Of a stretch of DNA of 64,000 nucleotides, positions 21,221 to 33,185 are shown piece after piece. Where the stretch lies: positions 66,366 to 130,365 of the forward strand of contig MNCI01035641.1 in assembly GCA_015680685.1 (NCBI GenBank), written 5' to 3'. Every line of letters starts with the position of its first letter. Positions within the stretch are counted from its first letter, which is position 1. The translations under genes and the position numbers were made by a program. The DNA comes from Gnetum montanum. Its lineage: Eukaryota > Streptophyta > Gnetopsida > Gnetales > Gnetaceae. The notes under the pieces are model-generated. The model saw only the letters and a program-made list of their open reading frames with translations. It had not been told where the DNA came from and made no database searches.

Positions 21221-22917
21221 TGTAGTGACCGAAAACGTTGGTGGCTGGAAAACACTAAGAGTTGGCGAATGTGACAGTTTTGACCTTGTATCCGCGGGAG
21301 GGCAGTGCTGGGTGTGTGCGGACACAGAGTGCCCTGAACAGTTTGGTTGATCAAATAGGGACTTACATCGGTGTCAATATAGCCTTTTGTAATGTAAATA
21401 ATGCAAAATGTGAGATAATGCTTGAAAGTAAATGAAGCAGGAGAGAAACTATAGAAAATGTGACAGTAATAAAAAATAATGCTTAAAGGTGAATAAAACA
21501 GAAAATAGAAAATGATACAGCAAACATAAAATAAAGTAAAGTGTAGTTAGAAACATGCACCACTCCAAAGCTACAAGTTTGCTTGGTTAGCGTGGATACA
21601 GTCGATTGCACAGTGTGACAGAGTGTAGAGATCCTGAGAGTAACTAGGACGTGTTGAGCAAAAAGGGCTATGGGCTTGTACATAGACTTGGGTACAAACA
21701 ATGCATGGTTCTACCAAGGTGGTAGAATAGAGACATGACCCCACACCAGCTGAGAGAGACTCACTATTTAGAATGTTAGATAGATGACTTTGATGTTGCA
21801 ATGCTAGAGAGAGAAGTCTTTGTTTCAGAGTTCCACAGTTCCCACCACTTGGAAGCTGTTTGCTTCAAAATGGATGCAAAATCTTTTGGAATTGCCAACC
21901 TTTTTAAAAAAATTGTGAACCTTTTTCAAAATTTCCCATCCTTTGCATGCTTTTTTCCAAGGTATTTATAGGACTGAGGGTATGCTAAAGGGGTGGTTTG
22001 AATGCTATGTGCTTCGGGCCTTTGTTGCCTTACTGGCACCATTCATATCGTCTATGACTGTTGGACCTACAAGACCGTTACGATGCAAACCTATCATGCA
22101 ATAACTGCGAGTCTGTCATGCCTTAATTGCACCATCAGCATCTAGAGATGTGTGCCAAAGGTCAGATTAGGTGAAGTGCATTGATGTCGCACAACCACCC
22201 TCCTGCCTTTCTGTTGCTTTGTAGCATAGCATGCTTGGCGTAGCGTAGCACCTTATCACACATTTTATGTGTTGCATGCTTGCTACCCTACGTAGCGTAG
22301 TGTAGCAACTGGCCTTAGCTATGAAAGTTTTTCTGATTTGCAAACTTTGTCTCTGCGATGCAAGTCTTGCGAACTTCGCTGATTTTGCCCTTCGAGCTAC
22401 CCTCTCTCTCTTCCGCAGGATTGCTACGCCTCACTGCGCCATGTAGCTCAGCGTAGCGTAGCAGTAGACATGGTCTGCCGCTTCCTGACGAAAAGGGATG
22501 TCATTGCAGAACTAGAAACTAGGTGAGGGGAGTGGGTAGTAAAGCTGTTGCCATGCTACGCTATGTGGTGTAGCGTAGCATTTCGTTTTGTCATTGTCTT
22601 TCAAAGCTTTCTACGTTACATAGCATAGCATAGCGTAGTAGACTTCGCGACTTCAAAAACTTGCCAAACTATTTTTCATGCATCCAAAATGCTGCTACTA
22701 ACTCCACATGCCTTTCCTGAGTAGGCTGAAAACTTGGCAGGCTACTTTGATGGATAGGCAAGTTGACGCAGAACCTGTCCATGCTCAAAGTAGAATATTT
22801 GCCGAACTGGCCTGCCTGAACTCGGAACATTCTCCTCTTGAAGAACTGCCATAGCACTACGAGGATTGCAAGAGCCTGGTGAAGCAATAATGTCCCTACA
22901 TTTTTTAGGGTGTTTCA
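21221..22917 (-). repeat. LTR-2, 5' LTR of RE2
   Basis: On plus TGTAGTGACCG at 21,221 to GGTGTTTCA at 22,917, giving TGAAACACC...CA on minus, about 1.7 kb. TATA box at 21,963. CTACGCTATG-type palindromes lie near 22,280-22,310, 22,430-22,460, 22,555-22,580 and 22,610-22,640. It is closest to LTR-3. The next bases belong to the inverted fragment of RE3, so either RE2 inserted there or the junction arose by rearrangement. Confidence 0.8.
21963..21972 (-). promoter_or_regulatory. LTR-2 TATA box
   Basis: TATTTATAGG on plus (CCTATAAATA on minus), at the conserved LTR position. Confidence 0.65.
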
Positions 22918-23235
22918 CCATAGTCCTGCTTGTAGATTTATGACCTTTGCTGTAGAAATTCGCCTTGCTAATTGATCAACACAATTTCTTCGTGCTCCGA
23001 AATCGCCTTGTGCTCCGATGAGGGCTTTGCACTCTTACAGTGAAAATAGTGAAATTACTAGGGTTTAACCCCTATTTATGGCCATAATGGCAAAAATGGG
23101 AAAACTTATCCCTCTCTCTCCAATTAATGCAAAGCACACCGTGCAGCATAGCATGCTCGCCACGACATCATAGCACTATTAACATTTAAAGCCTTGGCAC
23201 GCTTCAAGCCAACTACTTACCTTCCTGAAAATAAA
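22918..23235 (-). other. Inverted promoter and 5' UTR of the antisense gene
   Basis: On minus this aligns with 38,520-38,770 of RE4. It ends just before the ATG position, at the element break. The TATA box equivalent is 23,071-23,080 (CATAAATAGG on minus). No coding sequence of the antisense gene remains here. Confidence 0.65.
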
Positions 23236-23239
23236 AAAA

Positions 23240-23740
23240 TATATTTTTTTTGATTCAGGGTTTGAAAAGACCTTAAACTAGCAATGCTAACATAGTTGCA
23301 CCCTTCAGGGTTTAAAAAGACCCTAAATTAGGAGTTTCAACCTGTTACATTCGCGGTCCACAATGACGTTAAACTAACAACACCACATGCTTACACTTGC
23401 AGTTATCTCATCCTCTTCCACATAGGCAGTATCACATTTCCTAGTAGTTTCGTGTTTTTTATTTTCACACTGGCAGTTCAATGCTTCTCATACTCGCAAT
23501 TTCCTATTTTGCATACTATTATTTTGCATATTCAGATTTTGCATGATGCGATATGGCAGTCCGAAATGACACTAAAATAGCAGTTTGGCATTTTCATATC
23601 AACAGTTACATAGCTTTGCACTTTACATTAGCAATTTTATACCTTTAGCAATTCTACACTCTTGTGCCTTGGCGGTCCGCCACAACCTTAAACTAGCAAA
23701 CTTTCAATCTTTACATTACCACACTTAGCAAGTTGCATCT
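23240..23740. repeat. Spacer array of RE3 (inverted)
   Basis: Spaced copies of ACCTTAAACTAGCA-like motifs, the complement of the TAGTTTAAGGT units at 8220-8660 and 38,030-38,430. They are less regular here, about 55-110 bases apart. Confidence 0.6.
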
Positions 23741-23816
23741 CGTCATTGCTTTGCAAATTTTCGTTTCACATAATCTCTTTCCATGCCTTACCCAGGATTT
23801 CATCTTATGATGGTAG

Positions 23817-24650
23817 GTCAAGTGAAAGATGGGAATCCATCGTAACCTTTCCATGCTATACCACTAAGCTATAGCAAGTAGGTTTCATCCATACGGTTGA
23901 TTATTCAGAATGGGTGTCTAACATCATTGTAGTTTCGAAGAAAATGGGAGGGATACAGATTTGTATAGACTTTCGAGAGTTGAACAAGGCAACAATCAAA
24001 GAAAACTTCCCACTCTCAAGCATAGATCATCTCATCAACACCATGGCTAGACATGCTCTACTATCCTTCATGGATGGTTTCTCCGGATACAACCAAATCG
24101 ACATTAACCTAGAGCACCAGCTGTCAACAACCTTCATGACCCCATGGGGAACCTTCTACTATACCATGATGCCGTTTGGGCTCAAGAATGCTGGAGCAAC
24201 CTACCAGTGAGCCATGACTTACATTTTCAGTGACTACATCCTAGAAACATTAAACGACTATGTGGATGACATAGTAGTTAAGTCCAAGGAGGCAGTTGAT
24301 CACCCATGTGGTCTAGGGGTAGTCCTCAAATGTTGTCAAATGCATGATCTACATCTCAATCTTAAGAAGTGCGTCTTCAGGGTGAATACTAGATGCATGT
24401 TAGGGTTTTTAGTATTGGAGGCTGGAATATAGGTGGACCCCAGCAAAGTCAAGGCCATCGTCAACCTATCACCTCCCACAAACCTTAAGGAGTTACGTGG
24501 TTTACAAGGTAAAGTGCAATTCATTCGAAGGTTTATAGCAAGGTTGACCGACAAGTTACACCCCATGCAACATCTTCTAAAGAAGGGGGTTGACTTCAAA
24601 TGGACAACCCAGAATCAACAAGCCTTCGACGACCTGAAGAAGGAGCTCTT
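23817..24650 (+). pseudogene. Reverse transcriptase, degraded (RE3, inverted)
   Basis: Conserved order on plus: SNIIVVSKKMGGIQICIDFR, LNKATIKENFPLSSIDHL, FMDGFSGYNQI, MTPWGTFYYTMMPFGLKNAG, then YVDD at 24,259-24,270 and KVQFIRRFIARLTDKLHP. A stop at 24,208 sits where RE4 has Arg (TGA for CGA), and another stop falls at 24,430. The region upstream holds the candidate acceptor TGATGGTAG ending at 23,816. The N-terminal linker found in RE4 (PLVEIPISTTRRE) is missing. This is the best-kept RT core in the window. Confidence 0.85.
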
Positions 24651-25640
24651 GCACCTCCCAACAGTGCACCCGCCACAAAGGGACAAGCCTTTCTTCATAT
24701 ACCTTACCACCTATGACACATCCATAGCTGCACTGTTGTGTCAGAAGTGGGATGACGATTCTGAGATACCAATGTATTGCCTAAGCCATGCACTAATAGC
24801 ATACAAGGTGAAATAGAACAAAGTGGAGAGGAACTGCCTAGCCCTAGTGTTCACACTAAAGAAGTGGTGACATTACCTGTTTCGCAGCACAACCAACATC
24901 ATTTGCAAGAGTAATATACTCTGGGCTATCGCCAGAAACCTATACGAAAGTAGTAGGATAGCCTGATGGAAAGCAATAACCATGGAGTTTGACCTATGCT
25001 ATGTAAGTCAATCGTAGACAAAGGGTCAAGCCATAGCAACTCAACTTACGGCCTCGCGAGTCGATGACCAGGAAACCATACACCCCAAGTTCCTAGATGA
25101 ATACGTTAGTAATGTCAATATCATATTTTCACATTTCAAAGCTACCTTACATTTTGATGGAACCTCAACCATGCGAGGAGGTAGTGTTAATGCCATGATC
25201 ACATTCCCCTTTGGGGCAATGCACCCATCCACTTATCAGTTTACATTCCCTGGCACCAACAATTTGGCAGAATACGAGGGGCTAATTAGAGGCCTCTTTA
25301 CTGCCTGAGTGCTGCGCATACAACACCTGGCAATCCAGGGAGATTCACAACTAGTCGTGAATCAAATCACTGAAGTCTATGCCTACAAGGGTACGGACCT
25401 GCAACCCTACTATTACCTAGCAAAAATCCTACTTAAGCAATTCGGAATCACTGATGTGCAACATGTGCCATGCAACGAGAACACCATAGCAGATTCCTTA
25501 GCTACTCTCATGTTAAACATCCGATCACACTCCTTAGCAAACCTGCCAACCGCGATCATAGAATGCACATAGCCTATCACTCAAGTGGAACACATAGCCT
25601 CTGTTAGTGCTGCGGATGCCCCGAAGTGGTATGCCAACAT
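24651..25640 (+). pseudogene. Dual RNase H, degraded (RE3, inverted)
   Basis: First RNase H at about 24,690-25,000: FFIYLTTYDTSIAALLCQ, NKVERNCLALVFTLKKW. Second, plant-type RNase H at about 25,140-25,560: LHFDGTSTMRGGS, NNLAEYEGLIRGL, IQGDSQLVVNQI, NENTIADSLA, so the D, E, D and D catalytic positions are all visible. The second domain is a Tat/Ogre marker. Several stops (for example 24,816 and 25,570). The sequence is lost at the 25,692 junction before integrase. Confidence 0.8.
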
Positions 25641-25691
25641 TAAAGCTTATCTACAGCACTGCAAACCCCCAAGTGGATTGACATTGGCCTA

Positions 25692-28600
25692 GAAAGATGC
25701 CTCCTTCAGGATCTTCCTTAATGGTGTTGTTGCTGAAAGCTAACTGAGGTGTTGGGGACTCCGTGGGTATGGAGGGGAGTATGACCAAGTGGATCTCTTT
25801 CTCTTCTACTGCCATGTTTTCGTTGATCGGAATCACCATTAACATGTAGACTAGAGCATCGTGGTGCAGTACAGATGTCATGACTAGGTCTTATAAGCTC
25901 AACGTGATGTTTTTCTACCTTAAGGCTTACCCAACCTAGGTGAGGGCATCCAAGAAGTCTTGGTCGCTTGCCTGTTTGACATCCTCCTCCTCCTCGATTC
26001 GTCCTAGAATACGAATCTCTCGAGGAGAGATGACCTCAGATTTACATTCAGATCTTTGTCAGTGGGGTGACATAGGCTGTGTAATTGTGTCGACCTTCAC
26101 CTTTGGTGACGAAGGTGTAAATACAAGGGACGAAGTTGTAAGCTTGGGGATACTTTTGACAATATTCCCCTTTGACGTCTCGCCTACCAAGTAGGCTTCT
26201 CGCTTGGTGGGGCAAGGAGGTTGTTTAATGTTGTTGCATGGGATGGGATTTGTTGAAGATTTTGGCCCCCTACTGATGAATGGGGCTAGGGACATTAACT
26301 GATAGGGTCACATGGCCTCACCAACAGGCGGTGCAGAGGTAGATGCCCATGGTGGGACTTTCAGGATAAACAACAGCTGTGAGCTTGGACCAACCATTGG
26401 TGGTATTTTTGCACTATGCTAAGGCACACGAATCACAAACGGCTGGAAAGGTGGCATGGGATCATTGTTAATATCGATGGAATTGATTATGTAACTAGCA
26501 TTATTGGCATTAAGGGGATCTATGTAGACATACATGGATTGGTTTTCAGGGAGTACTGGGTTACTTTCATCCAACACCAACTTTCCCAGGTCAATCAATC
26601 TTTGGATGTCATCTTGCAATGAAAGAAAATAATCCATGGTGTGACCACATAGTTGATGGTAGTCATAAAACCTATCTAGCCTGAAACCCCTAGGAACTGG
26701 AGGCTCATTGAGTACAGCCAAAGAGGGATTCCTAAGGAGCTCGTAGTAGCATCAATGTCTCATGTTTTCTTCCTCTGACATCTGCTTGTGTTGGATATAT
26801 CCCACTACCAACAGTTGCTTCAGGATTTTTGAAGGTTTGAGAGGCACTAGGGTGTATTCTAAATGATCTTTGTGCTCGAAGTTGGTTTTAGTATATGCAG
26901 ATGTCTCGGGAACAAGTGCGACAGGTTGTGATGCTTGGCCTGGTTTGGGCACAGAGTCAGTCGTAGGTATGGATGATTTCTTGTTATTCTTGCTTCCACT
27001 TTTGCTATGTTTGGGCTTAGCCTCAGCTGCCAGAGCAGCCACCATGGTTGTTGGGGTGTTACCCTTGTCCTTTTTTGCAAAGCTGTTCTTGTAAGTGATG
27101 TAGGCCAGGTCTTTGCTCACCTCGTCCGTGTCTTGTATGCTTTTCGTCTGAGGAAAAGCTTGGCTAAGTGAGCATGGAGCGAGGTAATATATTTTGGACT
27201 TCATGAAGTCATTCACCACACCCTTAAAGATGGCTAACAAGTAAGCCTCCGCGATGGGCTCACAGATTTCGTTAAGAGTTGCGCTCCAACATTGAATGAA
27301 TTTCTGGACTAGTTCTAGTGGATCTCATTTCATGTCCATCAAATGATCCAACGTGGTTTCTGGCTTCAAGTTATATTTGAAGCATGTCACGAACTAGGTC
27401 AAAAGTTCTTCCAAAGTTGAAATGGATGAATGTGACAATGCATGGTACCAAAATAGGGCTTTCCCAGCTAGGGATATGGCGAAGATGCGAATGATCATAT
27501 GCGGCCACTATTGTAATAGCAAAGACTTTGACAAGAAAGTGATGAGATGTGTATTGGGATCCCCTTCCCTGTCATACTTCATGAAGTGTAGGAGGGACAT
27601 CTTGGGTGGTAATATCAAAGCAGGGATCGTAGGGTTGATGAGGTTGTCCTGATAAAAGTCCATGACTTGTACCGTATCGGACCTAATAGCTTTGAGGCAT
27701 TTTACTTCCTTAGTTAGGGTCTGGATGAGTTGAAATGCTTGGTCTAGACCCGATGATGTTGTACACAGCTGAGGAACTGTGGAGGCAACTCCCACATGTG
27801 GCATGGTGGCGGTGGCGATTTGATCCATCGACGGTGTCGTTGGGGCCAGCCCCACTAAAGGTGCTATTTTGGTTATCCACCACCTAGTGGGTGGTATTAT
27901 CAAAGCGATAATAGCGAGTTGAGTTGCTAGATAAGCCGTTTGGGTCACCAGCAGGATAGACCATGGTCCTGTGCTAGGATGTACCATTTGTGGGGTTGAT
28001 TAGGCCTGAGGGCGAACGTAGTGAGACATCTACGACGGCTGTAAAATAGAGGAAGAAGTGAACAGAGTCCACCACGTGGATGGACCTAGGCCCACCATAG
28101 TGGGTGGAACAGATGCATACATAGGAATTGGTATAGGAGTTATGTGCGGTTGCAAAGTAGGTACAGTATGGACATGTGGTAGGGTAGTTGTGATAGATGT
28201 GTTGCGCATTGTGGGAGCGTGCTAATAAATTTCTTGCGATGACATAGTTGCTACAGGTGCAACCAGGGAATTGGGGTGATGACACACTGGGAATGTGGCA
28301 TGGCTACCCATTGTAGTTGCAGTTGTAGGCTACTGAAGAGTAGGCGTGATGACAAAGTGGGTGGTGATAGACAGCAGGTTGGCCTAGAAGGATTGGGTAA
28401 ACGGGACAAGAACGGGGTTGGCTTGGCCTCCCATGTCAGATTGGGAATTAAGTTCCTCCTACCCATCTTGAAAGGCATCATCCTGGTTGGATGCTATGTG
28501 TTGTTGTTCCCTAAGCCTGGTATGCTTGTGTTAAAGGCAGAGAGATGCCTGGGTTAGGAACGAATTCCTCCTCATTGCAGTAAGCGAACTCGAAGCTACA

Positions 28601-28831
28601 TTTTCCTTCAAGTTTATGTAAATCCAAGGGAAAATTAGCTTGCACCTTCACACAAAGGAAACTGTAATACTCATGTTACTGGGCTAGTCCCTTAGGTCCT
28701 CAATTTTGGATTTTGAGAGATCGGCATGTTTCTTGCATTAGATTCAGTCATCGTTCAGCATCGGTAGTGCCTTGGATTACGAAGGGCATCTTTGCATTGA
28801 AGGTATTAACCATGGTGGTGATAGAAGACAT
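25692..28831 (-). pseudogene. Gag, degraded (RE3)
   Basis: Start ATG at 28,831 (MSSITTMVNTFNAKM). Capsid domain at about 27,690-26,760 with SLLHFMKYDREGDPNTHLI and later CSLSQAFPQTKSIQDT. Zinc-finger-like DYHQLCGHTMDYFLSLQDDI at about 26,650, where the last Cys has become Phe. It ends at the 25,692 junction, equivalent to about 17,115 in RE2, just before the protease active site. Close in sequence to the gag of RE4. Confidence 0.8.
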
Positions 28832-28899
28832 TGCTAAGAAAGTGATTATCCAAAAAATGCAAAAAATGCAAAAGAACAAAAGGATTGAAAAAAGCAAAA

Positions 28900-29790
28900 A
28901 AAGGTCTCTTTACGTCTTGCTAGATTCCAAAGGAATCGTCGAGGCAACCGATCTATATCACACAAAGCATAAACAACTGCAAAGTGTATCACATCTATGC
29001 CTATGCGTGATGAGGTATAGAGCACATGCAAGACTACCGTAAGGCAAGTTTAGTTGACAATCAATCAAGCAGGCTTTACGTCCCACAGGATCCCAAGGGG
29101 ATCATCGAGACAACCGATCTGCACCACAAAATGCGCAAACAACCTCAAAGTGTGTCACATTTTCACCTGTGCTAGCTAAGGTTCAAAACACATGCAGGAC
29201 TAATGTAAAACGGAAAGCTAAGTTAAATCACTATCAAAAGGCTTATTGTCTCATAGGGTTCTAGAGGAACCGTCGAGGTGACCAATCTACACCATACGAC
29301 GCATAAACAACCACAAATGGGTGTCAAGTCTATGCTAATGCAAGATGGGGTGTGGAAGGCATACGAGACTACCGTAGGATGAATAAATTAACTAGCGACC
29401 AAATAGGTTCTATGTCTTGTAGGATCCTGGAGGGACCGTCGAGGCAACTGGTCTGTACCACACAGGATGGGGTACAGAATGCAGGTAAGACAAGCATACG
29501 GTGGGCAAGCTAACTAGCAGTCAGGTAGACTTTATATCTCATAGGATCCCAGAAGGACCGTTGAGGCGACCAGTCTGTACCACATGAGATGGGTACAGAA
29601 TGCTTGTAAAAAAACTATAGAATGAGCTAGTTAATCGACGATCAAAGGCCTTATGTTCTGTAGGGTTCTAGAGGAACCGTCGGGGTGACAAATCTACACC
29701 GCACAAAGTGCAAACAACCGCAAGAGTGTGTTGCATTTATGCTCGTATGTATCAGGGTGTAGAAGGCTCATAGAACTACCGTGACACATG
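28900..29790. repeat. Leader tandem repeats, RE3 (6 units)
   Basis: Units begin near 28,908, 29,074, 29,240, 29,408, 29,530 and 29,650, the same number and spacing as in RE2 (about 165 bases four times, then about 120). Confidence 0.85.
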
Positions 29791-29806
29791 GAAAAGACAC
29801 CAAAAG

Positions 29807-29824
29807 GCCCTCCTTCTAGTGCTA
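29807..29824 (-). other. Primer binding site of RE3
   Basis: On minus TAGCACTAGAAGGAGGGC after GTTTTC. The invariant TGG has decayed to TAG here. It is located 6 bases inside the LTR end, as in RE2 and RE4. Confidence 0.55.
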
Positions 29825-29830
29825 GAAAAC

Positions 29831-31325
29831 TGTAGCAACCAAAAACGTCAACGGCTGGAAGAATGCCAAGGGTCGGTGGACGCGACAAGTCCAACCCTGT
29901 ATCCACGTGAGGGCGGTGCTAGGTGTGTGTGGACACAGGGTGCCCTGAACGGTCTAGTTGATTAGACAGGGACTTACATCGGCATTAATATAGCCTTTTG
30001 CAACGTAAATAATGTAAAATGCAAGATAATGCTTACGGGTAGATAAAGCAAGGGAGAAACTGTAAAAAATGCAACAGTAATCCGAAATAATGCGTAAAGG
30101 TCAATAAAACAGAAATGCGATAGTAATACAAAATGATGCTTAAAGGTAAATAAGATAGAAAATAATGCAAGAAAGCTAGATGGCAAATGAGAGGTAAAGT
30201 AAAGTATGGTTAGAAAGATGCACCGCTCCAAAGCTACAAATTCATCCAATCAGGGTGGATACAATCGGCTGTACAACGTGACGGAGTGCAGAAGTCCCAA
30301 GAGTAACCAAGGCATGCCAAGAAAAAGAAAGAGCTATGCGCTTGGACGCGGACTTCACATATAAACAATGTAGAGCTCTACCAATGTAGTAGAATGGAGA
30401 TGGGGACCTTATGCCAGCCAAGAGAGACTCTCTGTTTACAGTGTTAAACATATGACTTTGTTTATTACAATGTTGGCGAGGGCAGGGGATCTTTGTTTCA
30501 GAATTCCAAAGTTCCCACTATTTGGAAGTTGTTTGCTTCCAGAAGGACACGAACTCTTTTGAAATTGCCAACTTTACAGATTGCTGGCTTTTGCCAAATT
30601 ACGAGTATCTTTTTTACAAAAAATTGTAGACCCATTGTATGCTATTTCTCGAGATATTTATAGGGCTGAAGGTAAGCAAAAAGGGGCCGTTTGAATGCTA
30701 CGTGCTATAGGCTTATGTTACCTTACTGGTGTTACTCGAGCCATCTGTGACTGTTGGGCTTACAAGACCATTGTGATGCGAGCCTGCCATGCAATAATTA
30801 TGATCCTACTATGCTGTAACTACACTATCAGTGTCTAGATATGTGTGCCAACGGTCTGATTAAGTGGAGTGCATTGATGTCACACAACCACCCGTATGTC
30901 GCACTGTGCTTTGTGACGTGGCTTGCTTGGTGTGGTGTAGCACCTTGCCCATTTCCTACCATATGTCACATACTTTCTACGCTATGCTATGCTAGGAAGC
31001 GTAGCGTAGCATAGCAACTGGCCTTAATCGAGAATGTTTTGCTGATTTTCAATCCATTCTCCTACGATGCCAGTTTCGTGAACTTTGTTGATTCCAGCTT
31101 TCGAACTACCTTCTATCTCTTTTGTAGGATTTCTACGCCTTGTTGCGCCATGTAGCTCAGCATAGCATCGCAGCAGACATGGTCCGCCGCTTCCTGATGA
31201 AAAGGGACATCACTGCAAAACTTGAAATTAGGTGTGGGAAGTGGGTAATGAAGTTATTTCTATGCTACACTGTGTGACATTGCGTAGTGTAGCACTTCAT
31301 TCCTCCATAATTTTCTAAAGCTTAC
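29831..31325 (-). repeat. LTR-3, truncated 5' LTR of RE3
   Basis: Starts TGTAGCAACC at 29,831 and stays collinear with LTR-2 up to AAAGCTTAC at 31,325, where LTR-4 begins. The missing roughly 300 bases are the U3 end. TATA box at 30,655; palindromes near 30,975-31,010, 31,135-31,165 and 31,260-31,290. The simplest reading is that RE4 inserted into this LTR. Confidence 0.75.
30655..30664 (-). promoter_or_regulatory. LTR-3 TATA box
   Basis: TATTTATAGG on plus (CCTATAAATA on minus) at the conserved LTR position. Confidence 0.65.
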
Positions 31326-33172
31326 TATAGCGACTGAAAATTTTGACAGCTAGAAGAACGCCGAAGTCGGCGGATGCAACAGTTCCAACCCCGTGCCCAC
31401 GGGAGGGTGGTGCTGGGTGTGTACGAACATGGGGTGCCCTGAATGGTCTGGTTGATTAGACAGGGACTTACATCGGTGTCAATATATCTTTTTGCAATCT
31501 AAATTGTACGAATTATGAGGTAGTGCTTACAGGTAGATGCAGCGAGAGAAAAAGAAAAAGGAACTAAAAAGCGCAATAGTAATGTGAAATAATGAATAAA
31601 ATAGAGATGCGATGGTAATACGAAGTGATGATGAACAAGAGAAACGTAAATGCGGAAGTAATACGAGATGGTGCTTGAAGGTAAATAAGACAGAAAATAA
31701 TGCAAGAAAGCTAGACAGTAAATGAGAGGTAAAGTAAGATACGGTTAGAAACATGCACCGCTTCAGAGCTACAAATTCATCCCATCAAGATGAATACAAT
31801 TGGCTACATAGCGTGACGGAGTGCAGGAGTTCTGAGGGTGATCGAAGCGTGATGTGAAGTAGAAAGAGCTATGCGCTTGGGCATAGACTTCACATACAAA
31901 CGATATGAGATTCTATCAAGGTGATAGAACGAAGGTCGAGACCTTATGCCAGCCAAGAGAGGTTCTCTATTTACAGCGTTAAACAGATGGGTATGATTAT
32001 TACAATGCCAGCCCAAAAGAAGGAAGGACGGAAAGATCCTTTTTTCCAGGGGGACGTGAAACCCCTTTTGAAATTGCCAACTTTACAAATTGCTAGCCTT
32101 TCTTCCTTTTTTCTTTCTTCTGCTAAATCATAGGTGCCTTTCTCTTCTTTTTTTTGTTTTAGCTAAGAAAATTTTTTGGACCTTTTGTGTGCTATTTGCC
32201 AGGATATTTATAGGGTTGAAGGTAAGTAAAAGGGACCATTTGAATGTTGCATGCCGCAGACTTGTGTTACCTCACTAGCGTTACTCGAGTTGTCTATGAA
32301 TCTTGGGCTTATAAGACCATTGCGATGCAAGCCTGCCATGCAATAACTACGATCCTACTATGTTGCAACTGCACCATCAACTTTTAGAGATGTGTGCCAA
32401 TGGTCGAATTGGATGGAGTGCATTGATGTCACACGACCACTTGCATGCCACACCGTGCTTTGTAACATGTCTTGCTTGGTGTGGCATAGCATCTTGTCAC
32501 GTGTCCTACCATATGTCACGTATTTGCTACGCGATCCTACACTATGTAGCATAGTGACCAACCTTAATCCCGAAATTTTTGCTAATTTACAACCCATTTT
32601 CCTACGATGCAAGTTTTGCGAACTTTGCTGATTTCACCTTTTGAACTACCTTCTATCTCTTTTGTAGGATTGCTATGCCTTGCTGCACCATGTAGCTCAG
32701 CATAGCATAGTAGCAGACATACTCCGCCACTTCCTGGCGAAAAAAGACATCACTACAGATCTCGAAGTTGGGCGAGGGGAGTGGGTAGTGAAGTTGTTGC
32801 TATGCTACACTGTGTGACATTGCATAGCATAGCATTTTGTTCCGTCATTGTTTTCTGAAGCTTGCTATGCTACATATCATAGCGTAGCGTAGTAGGCTTC
32901 GTGACTTAGAAAACTTGCCAAACTATTTTTTGTGCACCCAGGATACTGTCGTTGATTCTCCACACTATTTCTGAGCAGGCTACCAGCTGTTCAAGCTACT
33001 TTCATGGGTGAGCAGGTTGATACGAAACTTGTCCATGCCCAAAGTAGAAAATTGGCCGAACTGGCTGTCCTAGACTCAGAACATTCTTCTCCCGATGAAC
33101 CACCACGGTGCTATGCGGACTGCAAGAGCCTGATGACACCAGGATGACCCTGCATTTTTTTTGGGTGTTTCA
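31326..33172 (-). repeat. LTR-4, 3' LTR of RE4
   Basis: On plus TATAGCGACTG (TG decayed to TA) at 31,326 to GGGTGTTTCA at 33,172, about 1.85 kb. On minus it begins TGAAACACCC. Palindromes near 32,525-32,555, 32,670-32,710, 32,800-32,840 and 32,862-32,892. Pairs with the truncated LTR at 47,911. Confidence 0.85.
32205..32214 (-). promoter_or_regulatory. LTR-4 TATA box
   Basis: TATTTATAGG on plus (CCTATAAATA on minus), fourth copy of the conserved LTR core promoter. Confidence 0.65.
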
Positions 33173-33185
33173 TTGACCCCTCTTT
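33173..33185 (-). other. Polypurine tract of RE4
   Basis: On minus AAAGAGGGGTCAA directly before TGAAACACCC. Confidence 0.85.

Larger units (their letters stand above)
13200..22917 (-). mobile_element. RE2: right part of a Tat/Ogre-like element
   Basis: Minus-strand order from 22,917 downward: 5' LTR, PBS, leader tandem repeats, gag, protease, short spacer array, then antisense gene copy b on plus. RT, RNase H, integrase and the 3' LTR of this copy are missing, their place being taken by RE1. Copy b and the gag resemble RE4 closely, unlike RE1. RE1 plus RE2 mimic one 21.7-kb element, but the subfamily difference argues for a fusion of two. Confidence 0.7.
22918..31325 (-). mobile_element. 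RE3: rearranged element with inverted pol
   Basis: The right part (25,692-31,325) is a normal minus-strand gag, leader, PBS and LTR. The left part (22,918-25,692) is on plus and corresponds in reverse complement to the RE4 interval from the 5' untranslated region of the antisense gene (38,771) to about 35,000, with its end equivalent to about 5785 in RE1. The junction near 25,692 joins RNase H/integrase linker sequence to the gag-protease linker. The antisense gene body, protease, integrase and 3' LTR are absent. Confidence 0.75.

Noticed and set aside
1230-22917. One complete 21.7-kb element with LTR-1 and LTR-2 as its pair
   Set aside because: LTR-1 is much more diverged from LTR-2 than the RE4 LTRs are from each other. 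The segment also contains two antisense gene copies of different subfamilies, so a fusion of two elements is more likely. CCATA occurs near both outer ends but two bases off the LTR-1 edge, so it is not a convincing target duplication.
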